Source of the DNA: UBA10646 sp003456175
GTDB lineage: Bacteria > Bacteroidota > Bacteroidia > Chitinophagales > Chitinophagaceae
Direction: 5' to 3'
Assembly (NCBI GenBank): GCA_031976225.1
Contig: DALYLQ010000096.1
Location: forward strand, 1-8,273
Length of the DNA stretch: 8,273 nucleotides
Positions 1 through 6,163 of the stretch are shown here, one piece after another. Positions within the stretch are counted from its first letter, which is position 1, and every line of letters starts with the position of its first letter. The position numbers and the translations under genes are program-made. The notes below the pieces were generated by a model. That model was given only the letters and a program-made list of their open reading frames with translations, ran no database searches and was not told where the DNA came from.

Positions 1-2840
1 GCAGAAGCCTTGGTACTAAGAAGTGTCATTAATTTATCTAATAACAAACTCTTTAATTCTTCGGCATTCTTTTCGTGAATCTTTTCTACCTTCTCTAGTT
101 GTGCTTTTTCACGCACTTTAGAGTTCTTATCTTTTTTAGCTCTTTGGAAAAGTTTCTTATCAATCACAACACCTTCTACACCGTTTGGTGCTTTCAGTGA
201 TGCATCTTTAGCATCGCCGGCTTTATCACCGAAAATGGCACGTAACAACTTTTCTTCAGGCGTTGGATCGCTTTCACCTTTTGGTGTGATCTTACCAATC
301 ATGATATCGCCTTCGCGAATCACAGCACCGATACGAACAATACCGTTTTCATCTAAATCTTTCGTTGCTTCTTCAGAAACGTTAGGAATATCTGGTGTAA
401 GTTCTTCTTCACCCAACTTCGTATCACGAACTTCTAACTCATATTCTTCGATATGGATAGAAGTGAATAAATCTTCACGAACTACTTTCTCGTTGATTAC
501 AATCGCATCTTCAAAGTTGTAACCCTTCCAAGGCATGAATGCTACTTGTAGGTTACGACCTAATGCTAATTCGCCATCTTTCGTTGCGTAGCCTTCGGTT
601 AAGAAATCGCCTTTCTTCACTTCTTGGCCTTTCTTAACGGCAGGACGAAGTGTAATACTTGTGCTTTGGTTGGTTTTAATGAACTTAGTAAGCTTGTACA
701 CTTTTAAGTCGTCGCTAAAACTAACCAAGCGATCCATATCGTTACGATCATAACGCACATGAATTTCGCGAGCATCTACAAACTCAATCACACCATCGCC
801 TTCAGCATGTATTTGAATACGAGCATCACGGGCAGCTTTACCTTCTAATCCTGTACCTACAATTGGGTTTTCAGGACGAATTAATGGTACTGCCTGACGT
901 TGCATGTTCGAGCCCATCAAAGCACGGTTGGCATCATCATGCTCTAAGAACGGAATTAATGAAGCACTCAAACCAACAATTTGGTTAGGAGCAACATCCA
1001 TCCACTCAACTTCATTCTTTTCTAATATTGGGAAGTCGCCAGTTTGACGGCTAACAATTCTATCTTCTACGAAAGAACCATCCGCATTTACGGCAACGTT
1101 ACTTTGTGCAATTTTTGCAGTATCTTCTTCTTCGGCGCTGAGGTAAGTAAGTTCATTTAAATTCACTTTACCATCATCTACCTTACGATAGGGCGTTTCA
1201 ATGAAGCCCATTTCGTTGATTTTAGCATGCACACAAAGTGTTGAAATCAAACCGATGTTTGGACCTTCTGGCGTTTCAATAGTACAAAGGCGACCATAGT
1301 GACTATAGTGTACGTCACGCACTTCAAAGCCTGCACGCTCACGACTTAAACCACCGGGGCCTAATGCCGAAATACGACGCTTGTGGGTAATCTCAGAAAG
1401 CGGGTTGGTTTGGTCTAAGAATTGCGATAACTGAGAAGTACCAAAGAAAGAGTTGATTACAGAAGAAAGTGTTCTAGCATTAATCAAGTCTACTGGCGTG
1501 AATACTTCGTTATCACGAACGTTCATACGCTCACGAATAGTACGAGCCATACGAGCTAAACCTACGCCGAACTGAGCATACAATTGCTCACCTACAGTAC
1601 GTACACGACGATTGCTTAAGTGATCAATATCATCAATTTCGGCCTTTGCATTCGTTAAACGAACCAAGTATTTGATGATCTCAATGATATCTTGCTTGGT
1701 TAACACTTTCTTATCAAGAGGTAACTCTAAGCCAAGTTTGCGGTTAATCTTGTAACGACCAACTTCACCTAAGTCGTAACGCTTGTCGCTAAAGAATAAT
1801 TTATCAATAATACCACGAGCAGTTTCGTTATCAGGAGCATCAGCACCGCGTAGTTGACGGTAAATATGCTGAACCGCTTCTAACTCGCTGTTAGAGGTAT
1901 CTTTATTTAATGTATTGTAAATGATTGCGTAATCGCCACCAACATCTTCACGCTGTAAGAAAACACTCTTTACATCCATCTCACTAATCATATCTACCGC
2001 ATCTTCATCCAAAACGGTATCGCGTTCCATTACAATTTCGTTACGCTCAATGCTTACAACTTCACCAGTGTCTTCATCAACGAAATCTTCTACCCAAGTA
2101 CGAAGTACACGAGCAGCTAATTTTTTGCCAACATGTTCAGCCAATGTTTTCTTATCGGCTTTCACCTCAATGGCCATGCCGAAAAGCTCAAGAATATCTT
2201 TATCGGTTTCAAAACCAATTGAACGTAATAAAGTGGTTACAGGGAATTTCTTCTTACGATCAATGTAAGCATACATTACGTTATTGATATCGGTAGCAAA
2301 TTCCATCCAAGCACCCTTGAAAGGAATTACACGAGCACTATAAATTTTAGTACCATTTGGGTGTGTGCTTTGACCGAAGAATACACCAGGGCTACGATGC
2401 AACTGACTTACAACAACACGCTCCGCACCATTGATTACGAAAGTACCGCGAGGTGTCATGTAAGGAATATTACCTAAAAACACATCTTGCACAATCGTTT
2501 GGAAATCAACGTGCTCTTCGTCGTTACAACTTAGGCGTAGCTTGGCTTTTAAAGGCACAGCATACGTTAAGCCACGCTCCATACACTCGTCGATAGAATA
2601 ACGAGGCGGATCAATGAAGTAATCTAGAAACTCAAGTACGAAGATATTGCGGGTATCGGCAATTGGGAAGTTCTCTTTAAACACCCTGAACAAACCTTCG
2701 TTGTTGCGCTTATCGGGCGTTGTTTCGAGCTGAAAAAATTCTTTGAATGATTCTAACTGAATGTCCAGTAGGTCAGGAGTTTCAGCTAGGTTTTTGGTTT
2801 TACCGAAGCTAATCCTGTTTTGAACTTGAGTTGATGACAT
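1..2840 (-). CDS. rpoB: RNA polymerase beta subunit, 3' end outside the window
   Basis: This is the beta subunit of DNA-directed RNA polymerase, which forms one side of the catalytic cleft and binds rifampicin. The minus-strand frame is open from the ATG at 2840-2838 to the left edge: 946 codons of a protein usually near 1270 residues, so about 320 C-terminal residues are missing. The start reads MSSTQVQNRISFGK. Landmarks include SPGVFFG in the N-terminal part, the rifampicin region at 1356-1442 (about residues 467-495, with D476, H486 and S491 matching E. coli D516, H526 and S531), IETPEGPNIGLI, GSNMQRQAVPL and GYNFEDAIVIN (E777, D778). After PKGESDPTPEEKLLRAIFG comes a Lys/Glu-rich, probably coiled-coil stretch matching the beta lineage insert of proteobacterial RpoB. 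I sampled the frame at many points and saw no break. rpoC would be expected next, beyond the left edge. Confidence 0.98.
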   Translation of the reverse strand, partial: MSSTQVQNRISFGKTKNLAETPDLLDIQLESFKEFFQLETTPDKRNNEGLFRVFKENFPIADTRNIFVLEFLDYFIDPPRYSIDECMERGLTYAVPLKAKLRLSCNDEEHVDFQTIVQDVFLGNIPYMTPRGTFVINGAERVVVSQLHRSPGVFFGQSTHPNGTKIYSARVIPFKGAWMEFATDINNVMYAYIDRKKKFPVTTLLRSIGFETDKDILELFGMAIEVKADKKTLAEHVGKKLAARVLRTWVEDFVDEDTGEVVSIERNEIVMERDTVLDEDAVDMISEMDVKSVFLQREDVGGDYAIIYNTLNKDTSNSELEAVQHIYRQLRGADAPDNETARGIIDKLFFSDKRYDLGEVGRYKINRKLGLELPLDKKVLTKQDIIEIIKYLVRLTNAKAEIDDIDHLSNRRVRTVGEQLYAQFGVGLARMARTIRERMNVRDNEVFTPVDLINARTLSSVINSFFGTSQLSQFLDQTNPLSEITHKRRISALGPGGLSRERAGFEVRDVHYSHYGRLCTIETPEGPNIGLISTLCVHAKINEMGFIETPYRKVDDGKVNLNELTYLSAEEEDTAKIAQSNVAVNADGSFVEDRIVSRQTGDFPILEKNEVEWMDVAPNQIVGLSASLIPFLEHDDANRALMGSNMQRQAVPLIRPENPIVGTGLEGKAARDARIQIHAEGDGVIEFVDAREIHVRYDRNDMDRLVSFSDDLKVYKLTKFIKTNQSTSITLRPAVKKGQEVKKGDFLTEGYATKDGELALGRNLQVAFMPWKGYNFEDAIVINEKVVREDLFTSIHIEEYELEVRDTKLGEEELTPDIPNVSEEATKDLDENGIVRIGAVIREGDIMIGKITPKGESDPTPEEKLLRAIFGDKAGDAKDASLKAPNGVEGVVIDKKLFQRAKKDKNSKVREKAQLEKVEKIHEKNAEELKSLLLDKLMTLLSTKAS

Positions 2841-2883
2841 ATATGTAATTACCGGTTTTTACTTGTGATTTAGATAGCAGCAG

Positions 2884-2903
2884 TACTTACCTTACGGTAA
2901 ATA
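2884..2903 (-). promoter_or_regulatory. GNRA-capped hairpin in the rpoB leader
   Basis: Read as rpoB-sense RNA, the segment is UAUUUACC, loop GUAA, then GGUAAGUA. It gives eight consecutive pairs, one of them U-G, closed by a GNRA tetraloop. On the opposite strand the wobble becomes a C-A mismatch and the loop becomes UUAC, so the structure favours the rpoB-sense transcript. It lies 43 bases before the ATG, in the middle of the predicted leader. What is seen is the pairing; a role in mRNA stability or in control of rpoB translation is inference. The stem is AU-rich and only moderately stable. Confidence 0.5.
2889..2902 (-). repeat. 14-base repeat, copy 1 (rpoB leader)
   Basis: On the minus strand this is ATTTACCGTAAGGT, identical to the 14-mers at 3295-3308 and 5721-5734 on the plus strand. 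Here the flanking bases complete the rpoB leader hairpin; elsewhere the same core has only three pairs (ACC with GGT) around the GTAA loop. Confidence 0.7.
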
Positions 2904-2933
2904 TATTGCCACTTAACCTAAATTAAAGGACGG

Positions 2934-2964
2934 CAAAAGTAGTAACAAAGCATGTACATACCAA
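2934..2964 (-). promoter_or_regulatory. Probable rpoB promoter, Bacteroidota type
   Basis: On the minus strand, TACTTTTG at 2941-2934 is a perfect match to the Bacteroidota -7 element TAnnTTTG. Exactly 19 bases upstream is TTGG (2964-2961), three of four matches to the -33 element TTTG; ATTG at a 20-base spacing is an alternative. Transcription would start near 2927, giving a leader of about 87 bases before the rpoB ATG. The -7 box is identical to the one serving the tRNA on the other strand. The weaker -33 box keeps confidence moderate. Confidence 0.6.
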
Positions 2965-3125
2965 TTTTTTTCCCCAATGGCATAAAATTTGGTGAAGCAG
3001 CGGCCAAATTTTCCCCTATCACTGCTTTTTAAACCCTTTTTTATAAGTAGCTAGCACACTATTGATGTAAGAAAAACAATCTTGCAAGCCGCCACGAAAA
3101 AAATTGAAAAAAATCTGTGTAAAAA

Positions 3126-3156
3126 TTTGGAGATATCGGCTACAATATTACTTTTG
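3126..3156 (+). promoter_or_regulatory. tRNA-Gln promoter, Bacteroidota consensus
   Basis: TTTG at 3126-3129 is followed after exactly 19 bases by TACTTTTG at 3149-3156, a full match to the Bacteroidota primary sigma consensus TTTG-N19-TAnnTTTG. Transcription should start around 3161-3164, leaving a 5' leader of roughly 35 bases to be removed by RNase P before the tRNA at 3197. Being upstream of a tRNA on the correct strand makes a chance match unlikely. Confidence 0.82.
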
Positions 3157-3196
3157 CCATCCCAAATCAAGAACACGTTTCAAGATGCGGTTAGGA

Positions 3197-3267
3197 TGGT
3201 CCATGGTGTAACGGTAGCACTACAGATTTTGGTTCTGTCTGTTAAGGTTCGAATCCTTATGGACCAA
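3197..3267 (+). tRNA. tRNA-Gln (anticodon UUG)
   Basis: A complete cloverleaf can be folded by hand. The acceptor stem TGGTCCA (3197-3203) pairs with TGGACCA (3260-3266), with discriminator A at 3267. The D arm has stem GTGT/GCAC. The anticodon stem ACAGA/TCTGT encloses the loop TTTTGGT, placing TTG at 3229-3231. A 4-base variable loop is followed by T stem TAAGG/CCTTA around TTCGAAT. The U1-A72 first pair is typical of bacterial glutamine tRNAs. CCA is not encoded (the next bases are CAA), so it must be added after transcription. The gene stands alone, with its own promoter and terminator. Confidence 0.96.
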
Positions 3268-3268
3268 C

Positions 3269-3293
3269 AAAAGCCCCTTCTAAGGGGCTTTTT
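3269..3293. terminator. Bidirectional intrinsic terminator
   Basis: AAAAGCCCCTT and AAGGGGCTTTTT form a GC-cored hairpin (stem about 3271-3279 with 3282-3290) just after the tRNA 3' end. On the plus strand it ends in a T run, terminating tRNA-Gln. On the minus strand it is followed by TTTTGTTG, so it can also end transcripts of the convergent gene at 3328-3858. Confidence 0.85.
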
Positions 3294-3294
3294 C

Positions 3295-3308
3295 ATTTAC
3301 CGTAAGGT
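3295..3308 (+). repeat. 14-base repeat, copy 2
   Basis: ATTTACCGTAAGGT lies immediately after the bidirectional terminator, in the 60-base gap before the end of the exported-protein gene. With the next base (T at 3309) the identity to the copy at 5721-5735 is 15 of 15. Confidence 0.7.
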
Positions 3309-3327
3309 TCAAACAATTTGTTTTGAT

Positions 3328-3858
3328 TTATCGGGCGAGTTCAGCAGTTTCGGCGCCGTATAACAGTATAGCCTCTGCTTTTCGATAAGTAACCATATCA
3401 ACCTTCGATCGATAATGCTTGGGTAACACAAAATCGTTCACCCAAATCAACTCAACAACGCTGCTATCAGGATTGGTGTAGAAAATATTGATACTAGCAT
3501 CTACCTTACGCATACTATCGGCTTGATTCGCCGAAGCGTACAATGAGCTCGTATGCACTGTTACACGATCATTGTGCAATGCTAACTTGTACAGCACATC
3601 TCTATAATTATGGTACAAGTGAATGAGCAAATGCTGCCGAATGGCATTTTCTTCGTGCATAGTGAGCGTTGTGTACGCTTCAAATACATTGCTAATAACA
3701 CGTACAAACTTTTTATGCGGCACATGCGGTTTAAACTGCAAACTATCGTTCAATGCTACGCCCTCGTAAGTATCTAAACTAGCATAGCGATAAAACTGCG
3801 CCACGCTTTGATACTTTACGGTAAATAGTACAACAATAATCAGCAGCCTTGACATCAT
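3328..3858 (-). CDS. Hypothetical exported protein of about 176 residues
   Basis: I do not recognise this family. The chosen start is the first of two adjacent ATG codons (3858-3856 and 3855-3853). A TTG at 3885 would lengthen the frame by nine residues but lies inside the terminator hairpin, so it is unlikely. The N-terminus MMSRLLIIVVLF is a short basic then hydrophobic signal peptide, with a plausible signal peptidase I site after SVA (residue 20, before QFYRY). There is no lipobox cysteine and no later membrane segment. The remaining 156 residues are rich in His, Tyr and Val and suggest a small mixed alpha/beta domain acting outside the inner membrane. The gene ends at TAA (3330-3328), convergent with the tRNA. 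It follows rfbD but is separated from it by a strong terminator, and I found no clear promoter. Confidence 0.75.
   Translation of the reverse strand: MMSRLLIIVVLFTVKYQSVAQFYRYASLDTYEGVALNDSLQFKPHVPHKKFVRVISNVFEAYTTLTMHEENAIRQHLLIHLYHNYRDVLYKLALHNDRVTVHTSSLYASANQADSMRKVDASINIFYTNPDSSVVELIWVNDFVLPKHYRSKVDMVTYRKAEAILLYGAETAELAR
3813..3826 (-). repeat. 14-base repeat, variant with one mismatch
   Basis: On the minus strand this is ATTTACCGTAAAGT, 13 of 14 bases identical to the repeat. It falls in the signal-peptide coding part of the exported protein and contributes to the codons for FTVK. Because it is inside a gene, the match may be coincidental. Confidence 0.4.
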
Positions 3859-3877
3859 AACAGATGCTAAAATTAAA

Positions 3878-3900
3878 AAGGTCAACTTTCAGTTGACCTT
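3878..3900 (-). terminator. Intrinsic terminator after rfbD
   Basis: AAGGTCAACT (3878-3887) and AGTTGACCTT (3891-3900) form a perfect 10-pair stem with a 3-base loop. On the minus strand the hairpin begins seven bases past the rfbD stop and is followed by TTTTTAATTTT, the classical layout of a rho-independent terminator. It should end the sugar-nucleotide transcript, unless some readthrough supplies the exported-protein gene just beyond. Confidence 0.88.
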
Positions 3901-3906
3901 AAAATT

Positions 3907-4773
3907 TTAAGCTAGTGCTCCTAATTGTTGCAGGCACCGTTTCAAACTATCTTCCCAAGCGTACACTTTTACAGTAGGATACGCCACAGTAATAGCAGTA
4001 AGATCCATAACAGAGTATGCTGGTCGTTTTGCAGGTGTTGGATAAGCACTTGTTGGTACTGGATGTACTGTACATTTTTTACCCGCAAGAGCACCTATGG
4101 TGGCTGCAAATGTGTGCCAAGTAATGGCACCGCTGTTGCTGTAATGAAATATACCCGGTACAAAATTGTTGGCTGTAGCAATAGCTACGCAAGCTTCGGC
4201 CAAATCGGCTGCGTAGGTGGGGCAACCCTGCTGATCGGCTACTACATTTAAGCTTTCACGCTCACCCATTAAGCGTAGCATGGTTTTCACGAAGTTGTTG
4301 CCATAAAAACTATACACCCAACTGGTTCTAATTATGGCGGTACCTGTGGCATGTGCTGCTAAGGCTTGTTGCTCACCAATCATTTTACTGTAGCCATAAT
4401 AGTTAACAGGATCGGTAGCTTGTGTTGTAAGGTATGGTGTGGTATTATTACCGTTAAACACATAGTCTGTAGAAATATGTATGAGTGTAGCACCTACTTC
4501 GCTGCAAGCCTTTGCGAGTGTTCCAACTGCATGACCGTTAATTTGCAATGCCAATGCTTGATCGGTTTCGGCTTTATCTACAGATGTGTAAGCACCGGCA
4601 TTGATAACAACCGATGGTTTTTCGAGCATAACAAAAGCTGAAATTGTTTCGGGCTTTGAAAGATCTACCACTTCTAGCCCAGCAAAAACCCAAGTAATAT
4701 CGGTTCTTTTGGCTGCTATATCTTGTAATTCGGTACCAAGTTGCCCGCCAGTACCTATCACTGCAATTTTCAT
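3907..4773 (-). CDS. rfbD: dTDP-4-dehydrorhamnose reductase (RmlD)
   Basis: RmlD reduces dTDP-4-dehydro-L-rhamnose with NAD(P)H to dTDP-L-rhamnose, the activated sugar used for O-antigen and other surface glycans; it is cytoplasmic. The 288-residue length fits the family. The extended SDR features are visible: cofactor loop GTGGQLG (residues 7-13), NAGAYTSVDKAE (58-69), STDYVF (101-106) and the YxxxK catalytic pair in YGYSK (Y126, K130), followed by RTSWVY. One small difference is that the acidic residue often found after PY (PYxE) is Thr here (PYLTT). The start is ATG at 4773-4771, preceded by AT-rich sequence without Shine-Dalgarno, normal for Bacteroidota. It lies 95 bases after the tviB-like gene and is followed by a strong terminator, so it is probably the last gene of the cluster. 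rmlA, rmlB and rmlC are not in the window. Confidence 0.95.
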   Translation of the reverse strand: MKIAVIGTGGQLGTELQDIAAKRTDITWVFAGLEVVDLSKPETISAFVMLEKPSVVINAGAYTSVDKAETDQALALQINGHAVGTLAKACSEVGATLIHISTDYVFNGNNTTPYLTTQATDPVNYYGYSKMIGEQQALAAHATGTAIIRTSWVYSFYGNNFVKTMLRLMGERESLNVVADQQGCPTYAADLAEACVAIATANNFVPGIFHYSNSGAITWHTFAATIGALAGKKCTVHPVPTSAYPTPAKRPAYSVMDLTAITVAYPTVKVYAWEDSLKRCLQQLGALA

Positions 4774-4794
4774 AACAAGTTGTTTTAAATTATG

Positions 4795-4840
4795 AAGTGA
4801 GCAACAACAACGCTAATCAACTTCGTTGTGTCACTCACTT
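4795..4840. other. Imperfect hairpin between tviB and rfbD
   Basis: AAGTGAG (4795-4801) pairs with CTCACTT (4834-4840), and inside it ACAACG (4807-4812) pairs with CGTTGT (4824-4829). This gives 13 pairs with an asymmetric internal loop and an 11-base apical loop. It has no following T run on the minus strand, so it is not a typical terminator. It might be an mRNA processing or stability element that lets rfbD be expressed differently from the upstream genes, which is inference. The rest of the 95-base gap shows no consensus promoter. Confidence 0.4.
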
Positions 4841-4868
4841 CAACTATAAGTGCTATAATGAGCTTTTT

Positions 4869-6158
4869 TTAGAAGCTCCAGTATTTTCTACTGCTAATTT
4901 TACCACGATACATACCTTTTAAATCGGCGATGATAGCACCTGATTTGGTGATACTTGCAAAGTAGGCATCGTCGAAAGCTTTAAACTGATGGTGTGGTAC
5001 GGTAATAACAACTGCATCATAATCTGCATCGATATTTGCCGTAAGGCCAAAACCGTACTCGTGGTGCAGTTCTTCACTATCGGCAAGGGGATCGCTTACA
5101 TGTACATTGAGGTGATACTCTTTTAAGTTGTTCACCACATCGGCAACTTTGCTGTTGCGGATATCGGTTACATTCTCTTTAAAAGTAGCACCGAGTACCA
5201 ATACTTTAGCCTCTCGAACGTTGCCACTATTAAGAATAACGTGCTGTAATATTTTTTTGGCAACATAAGCGCCCATGCCATCATTGATTTGGCGGCCACT
5301 CAAAATTACCTTACTGCTGTAACCCAATTCGGCAGCTTTGTAAGTAAGATAATAAGGATCAACGCCAATACAATGCCCACCTACAAGCCCGGGTTGAAAC
5401 TTAAGAAAGTTCCATTTTGTACCGGCGGCTTCAAGCACTTCGTAGGTGTTGATGTTCATTCGATCGAAAATGATACTCAACTCGTTCATTAAAGCGATGT
5501 TGATATCGCGTTGGGTATTTTCAATGATTTTAGCTGCCTCAGCTACTTTGATGCTACTAGCTCTGTGTACGCCGGCTTTTACTACTAGTTCATACACTTT
5601 GGCAATTACTTCTGCACTTTCAACATCGCTACCGCTTACCACTTTTACGATGGTTGCTAAAGTGTGTTCTTTATCGCCTGGATTGATGCGTTCTGGGCTG
5701 TATCCTAATTTGAAATCTTTATTTACCGTAAGGTTACTTAATTTCTCAATAACGGGTAGGCAATCTTCTTCGGTACAGCCTGGGTACACGGTACTTTCGT
5801 ATACCACATAGTCGCCAGGTTTGATAACCTTACCAATGGTTTCGCTAGCACGTAACACCGGTGTTAAATCGGGTACATTGTGCTGATCAACAGGTGTTGG
5901 CACTGCTACAATGAAGAAGCGAGCTTCACGGAGTTCATCGAGTGAACTTGTAAAGTGAATATCGCAGCCGTCGAAAGCTTCGGGTTCAAGTTCGTTACTT
6001 GGATCGATACGATTACGCATCATTTCTACGCGTTTGTCGTTGATATCGAATCCTATAACGCTTAGGTGTTTTGCAAATTCAAGTGCAATAGGCAAGCCAA
6101 CATAACCTAATCCGATTACGGCTAGCTTTTCCTTTTTTTCAATCAGTTGCTGGTACAT
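4869..6158 (-). CDS. tviB: UDP-N-acetylhexosamine 6-dehydrogenase, TviB type
   Basis: This NAD-dependent enzyme oxidises C6 of a UDP-N-acetylhexosamine (UDP-GlcNAc in TviB and WbpA, UDP-GalNAc in WbpO) to the uronic acid, a precursor for acidic capsule or O-antigen sugars. The 429-residue length fits. Seen in order are the Rossmann loop GLGYVG (residues 16-21), VAVPTPVDQHNVPDLTPV, YESTVYPGCTEEDC, GYSPERINPGDKEH, the central helix segment KIIENTQRDINIALMNE, and the catalytic loop VGGHCIGVDPYYL with the nucleophile Cys263, then GATFKENVTDIRN in the C-terminal UDP-binding domain. The YPGCTEE and PERINPGD signatures separate it from UDP-glucose dehydrogenases such as its neighbour at 7173. Which epimer it oxidises cannot be told from sequence alone. 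It starts five bases after the uxs stop, so the two are almost certainly co-transcribed and perhaps translationally coupled. Confidence 0.93.
   Translation of the reverse strand: MYQQLIEKKEKLAVIGLGYVGLPIALEFAKHLSVIGFDINDKRVEMMRNRIDPSNELEPEAFDGCDIHFTSSLDELREARFFIVAVPTPVDQHNVPDLTPVLRASETIGKVIKPGDYVVYESTVYPGCTEEDCLPVIEKLSNLTVNKDFKLGYSPERINPGDKEHTLATIVKVVSGSDVESAEVIAKVYELVVKAGVHRASSIKVAEAAKIIENTQRDINIALMNELSIIFDRMNINTYEVLEAAGTKWNFLKFQPGLVGGHCIGVDPYYLTYKAAELGYSSKVILSGRQINDGMGAYVAKKILQHVILNSGNVREAKVLVLGATFKENVTDIRNSKVADVVNNLKEYHLNVHVSDPLADSEELHHEYGFGLTANIDADYDAVVITVPHHQFKAFDDAYFASITKSGAIIADLKGMYRGKISSRKYWSF
5034..5047 (+). repeat. 14-base repeat, variant with paired changes
   Basis: ATTTGCCGTAAGGC differs from the repeat at two positions, A to G and T to C. 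These are the two bases that face each other in the ACC-GTAA-GGT mini-hairpin, so GCC-GTAA-GGC keeps the pairing. It is inside the tviB-like gene, in codons for GLTANI, so chance or codon constraint is possible. Confidence 0.35.
5721..5734 (+). repeat. 14-base repeat, copy 3 (inside tviB)
   Basis: ATTTACCGTAAGGT is identical to copies 1 and 2 but lies inside the tviB-like coding region, antisense to it, in codons for NLTVN. As I recall TviB relatives, the protein has no insertion here (they read similarly before NKDF or NQDF), so the repeat was not added as extra sequence. Confidence 0.6.
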
Positions 6159-6163
6159 GTGGG

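Larger units (their letters stand above)
2841..3196. other. Divergent intergenic region between rpoB and tRNA-Gln
   Basis: These 356 bases separate rpoB (leftward) from tRNA-Gln (rightward). I see no convincing gene in them; the one plus-strand frame that crosses the right half runs through the tRNA and its terminator. The region is AT-rich with homopolymer runs and holds the rpoB leader and its hairpin, a probable rpoB promoter (2934-2964) and the tRNA promoter (3126-3156). Between the two promoters (2965-3125) I found only low-complexity T/C and A runs and two similar CCAA-T(n)-CCCC stretches at 2961-2975 and 3004-3016. In many bacteria rplL sits directly upstream of rpoB; it is not here. 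Confidence 0.85.

Noticed and set aside
235..522. Plus-strand open frame inside rpoB
   Set aside because: It is antisense to the conserved rpoB frame; serine-rich shadow translation.
2050..2268. Plus-strand open frame inside rpoB
   Set aside because: It is antisense to conserved rpoB codons and has no promoter or family likeness.
2961..3016. Two similar CCAA-T(n)-CCCC stretches and an inverted AAAATTTGG in the intergenic region
   Set aside because: Low-complexity T and C runs with differing lengths; too weak to call a repeat element or operator.
3082..3363. Plus-strand open frame of 93 codons across the tRNA
   Set aside because: It runs through tRNA-Gln and its terminator and overlaps the end of the exported-protein gene; its composition does not look like a protein.
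3859..3885. TTG start extending the exported protein by nine residues
   Set aside because: The TTG lies within the rfbD terminator stem; the ATG at 3858 gives a proper signal peptide directly.
3942..3950. Possible promoter (TAGTTTG, minus strand) for the exported protein
   Set aside because: The spacing within the -7 box is one base short and no TTTG lies about 19 bases upstream.
4859..4877. GAGCTT and AAGCTC hairpin at the tviB stop as a terminator
   Set aside because: Only six pairs, a 7-base loop, and no T run after it on the minus strand.
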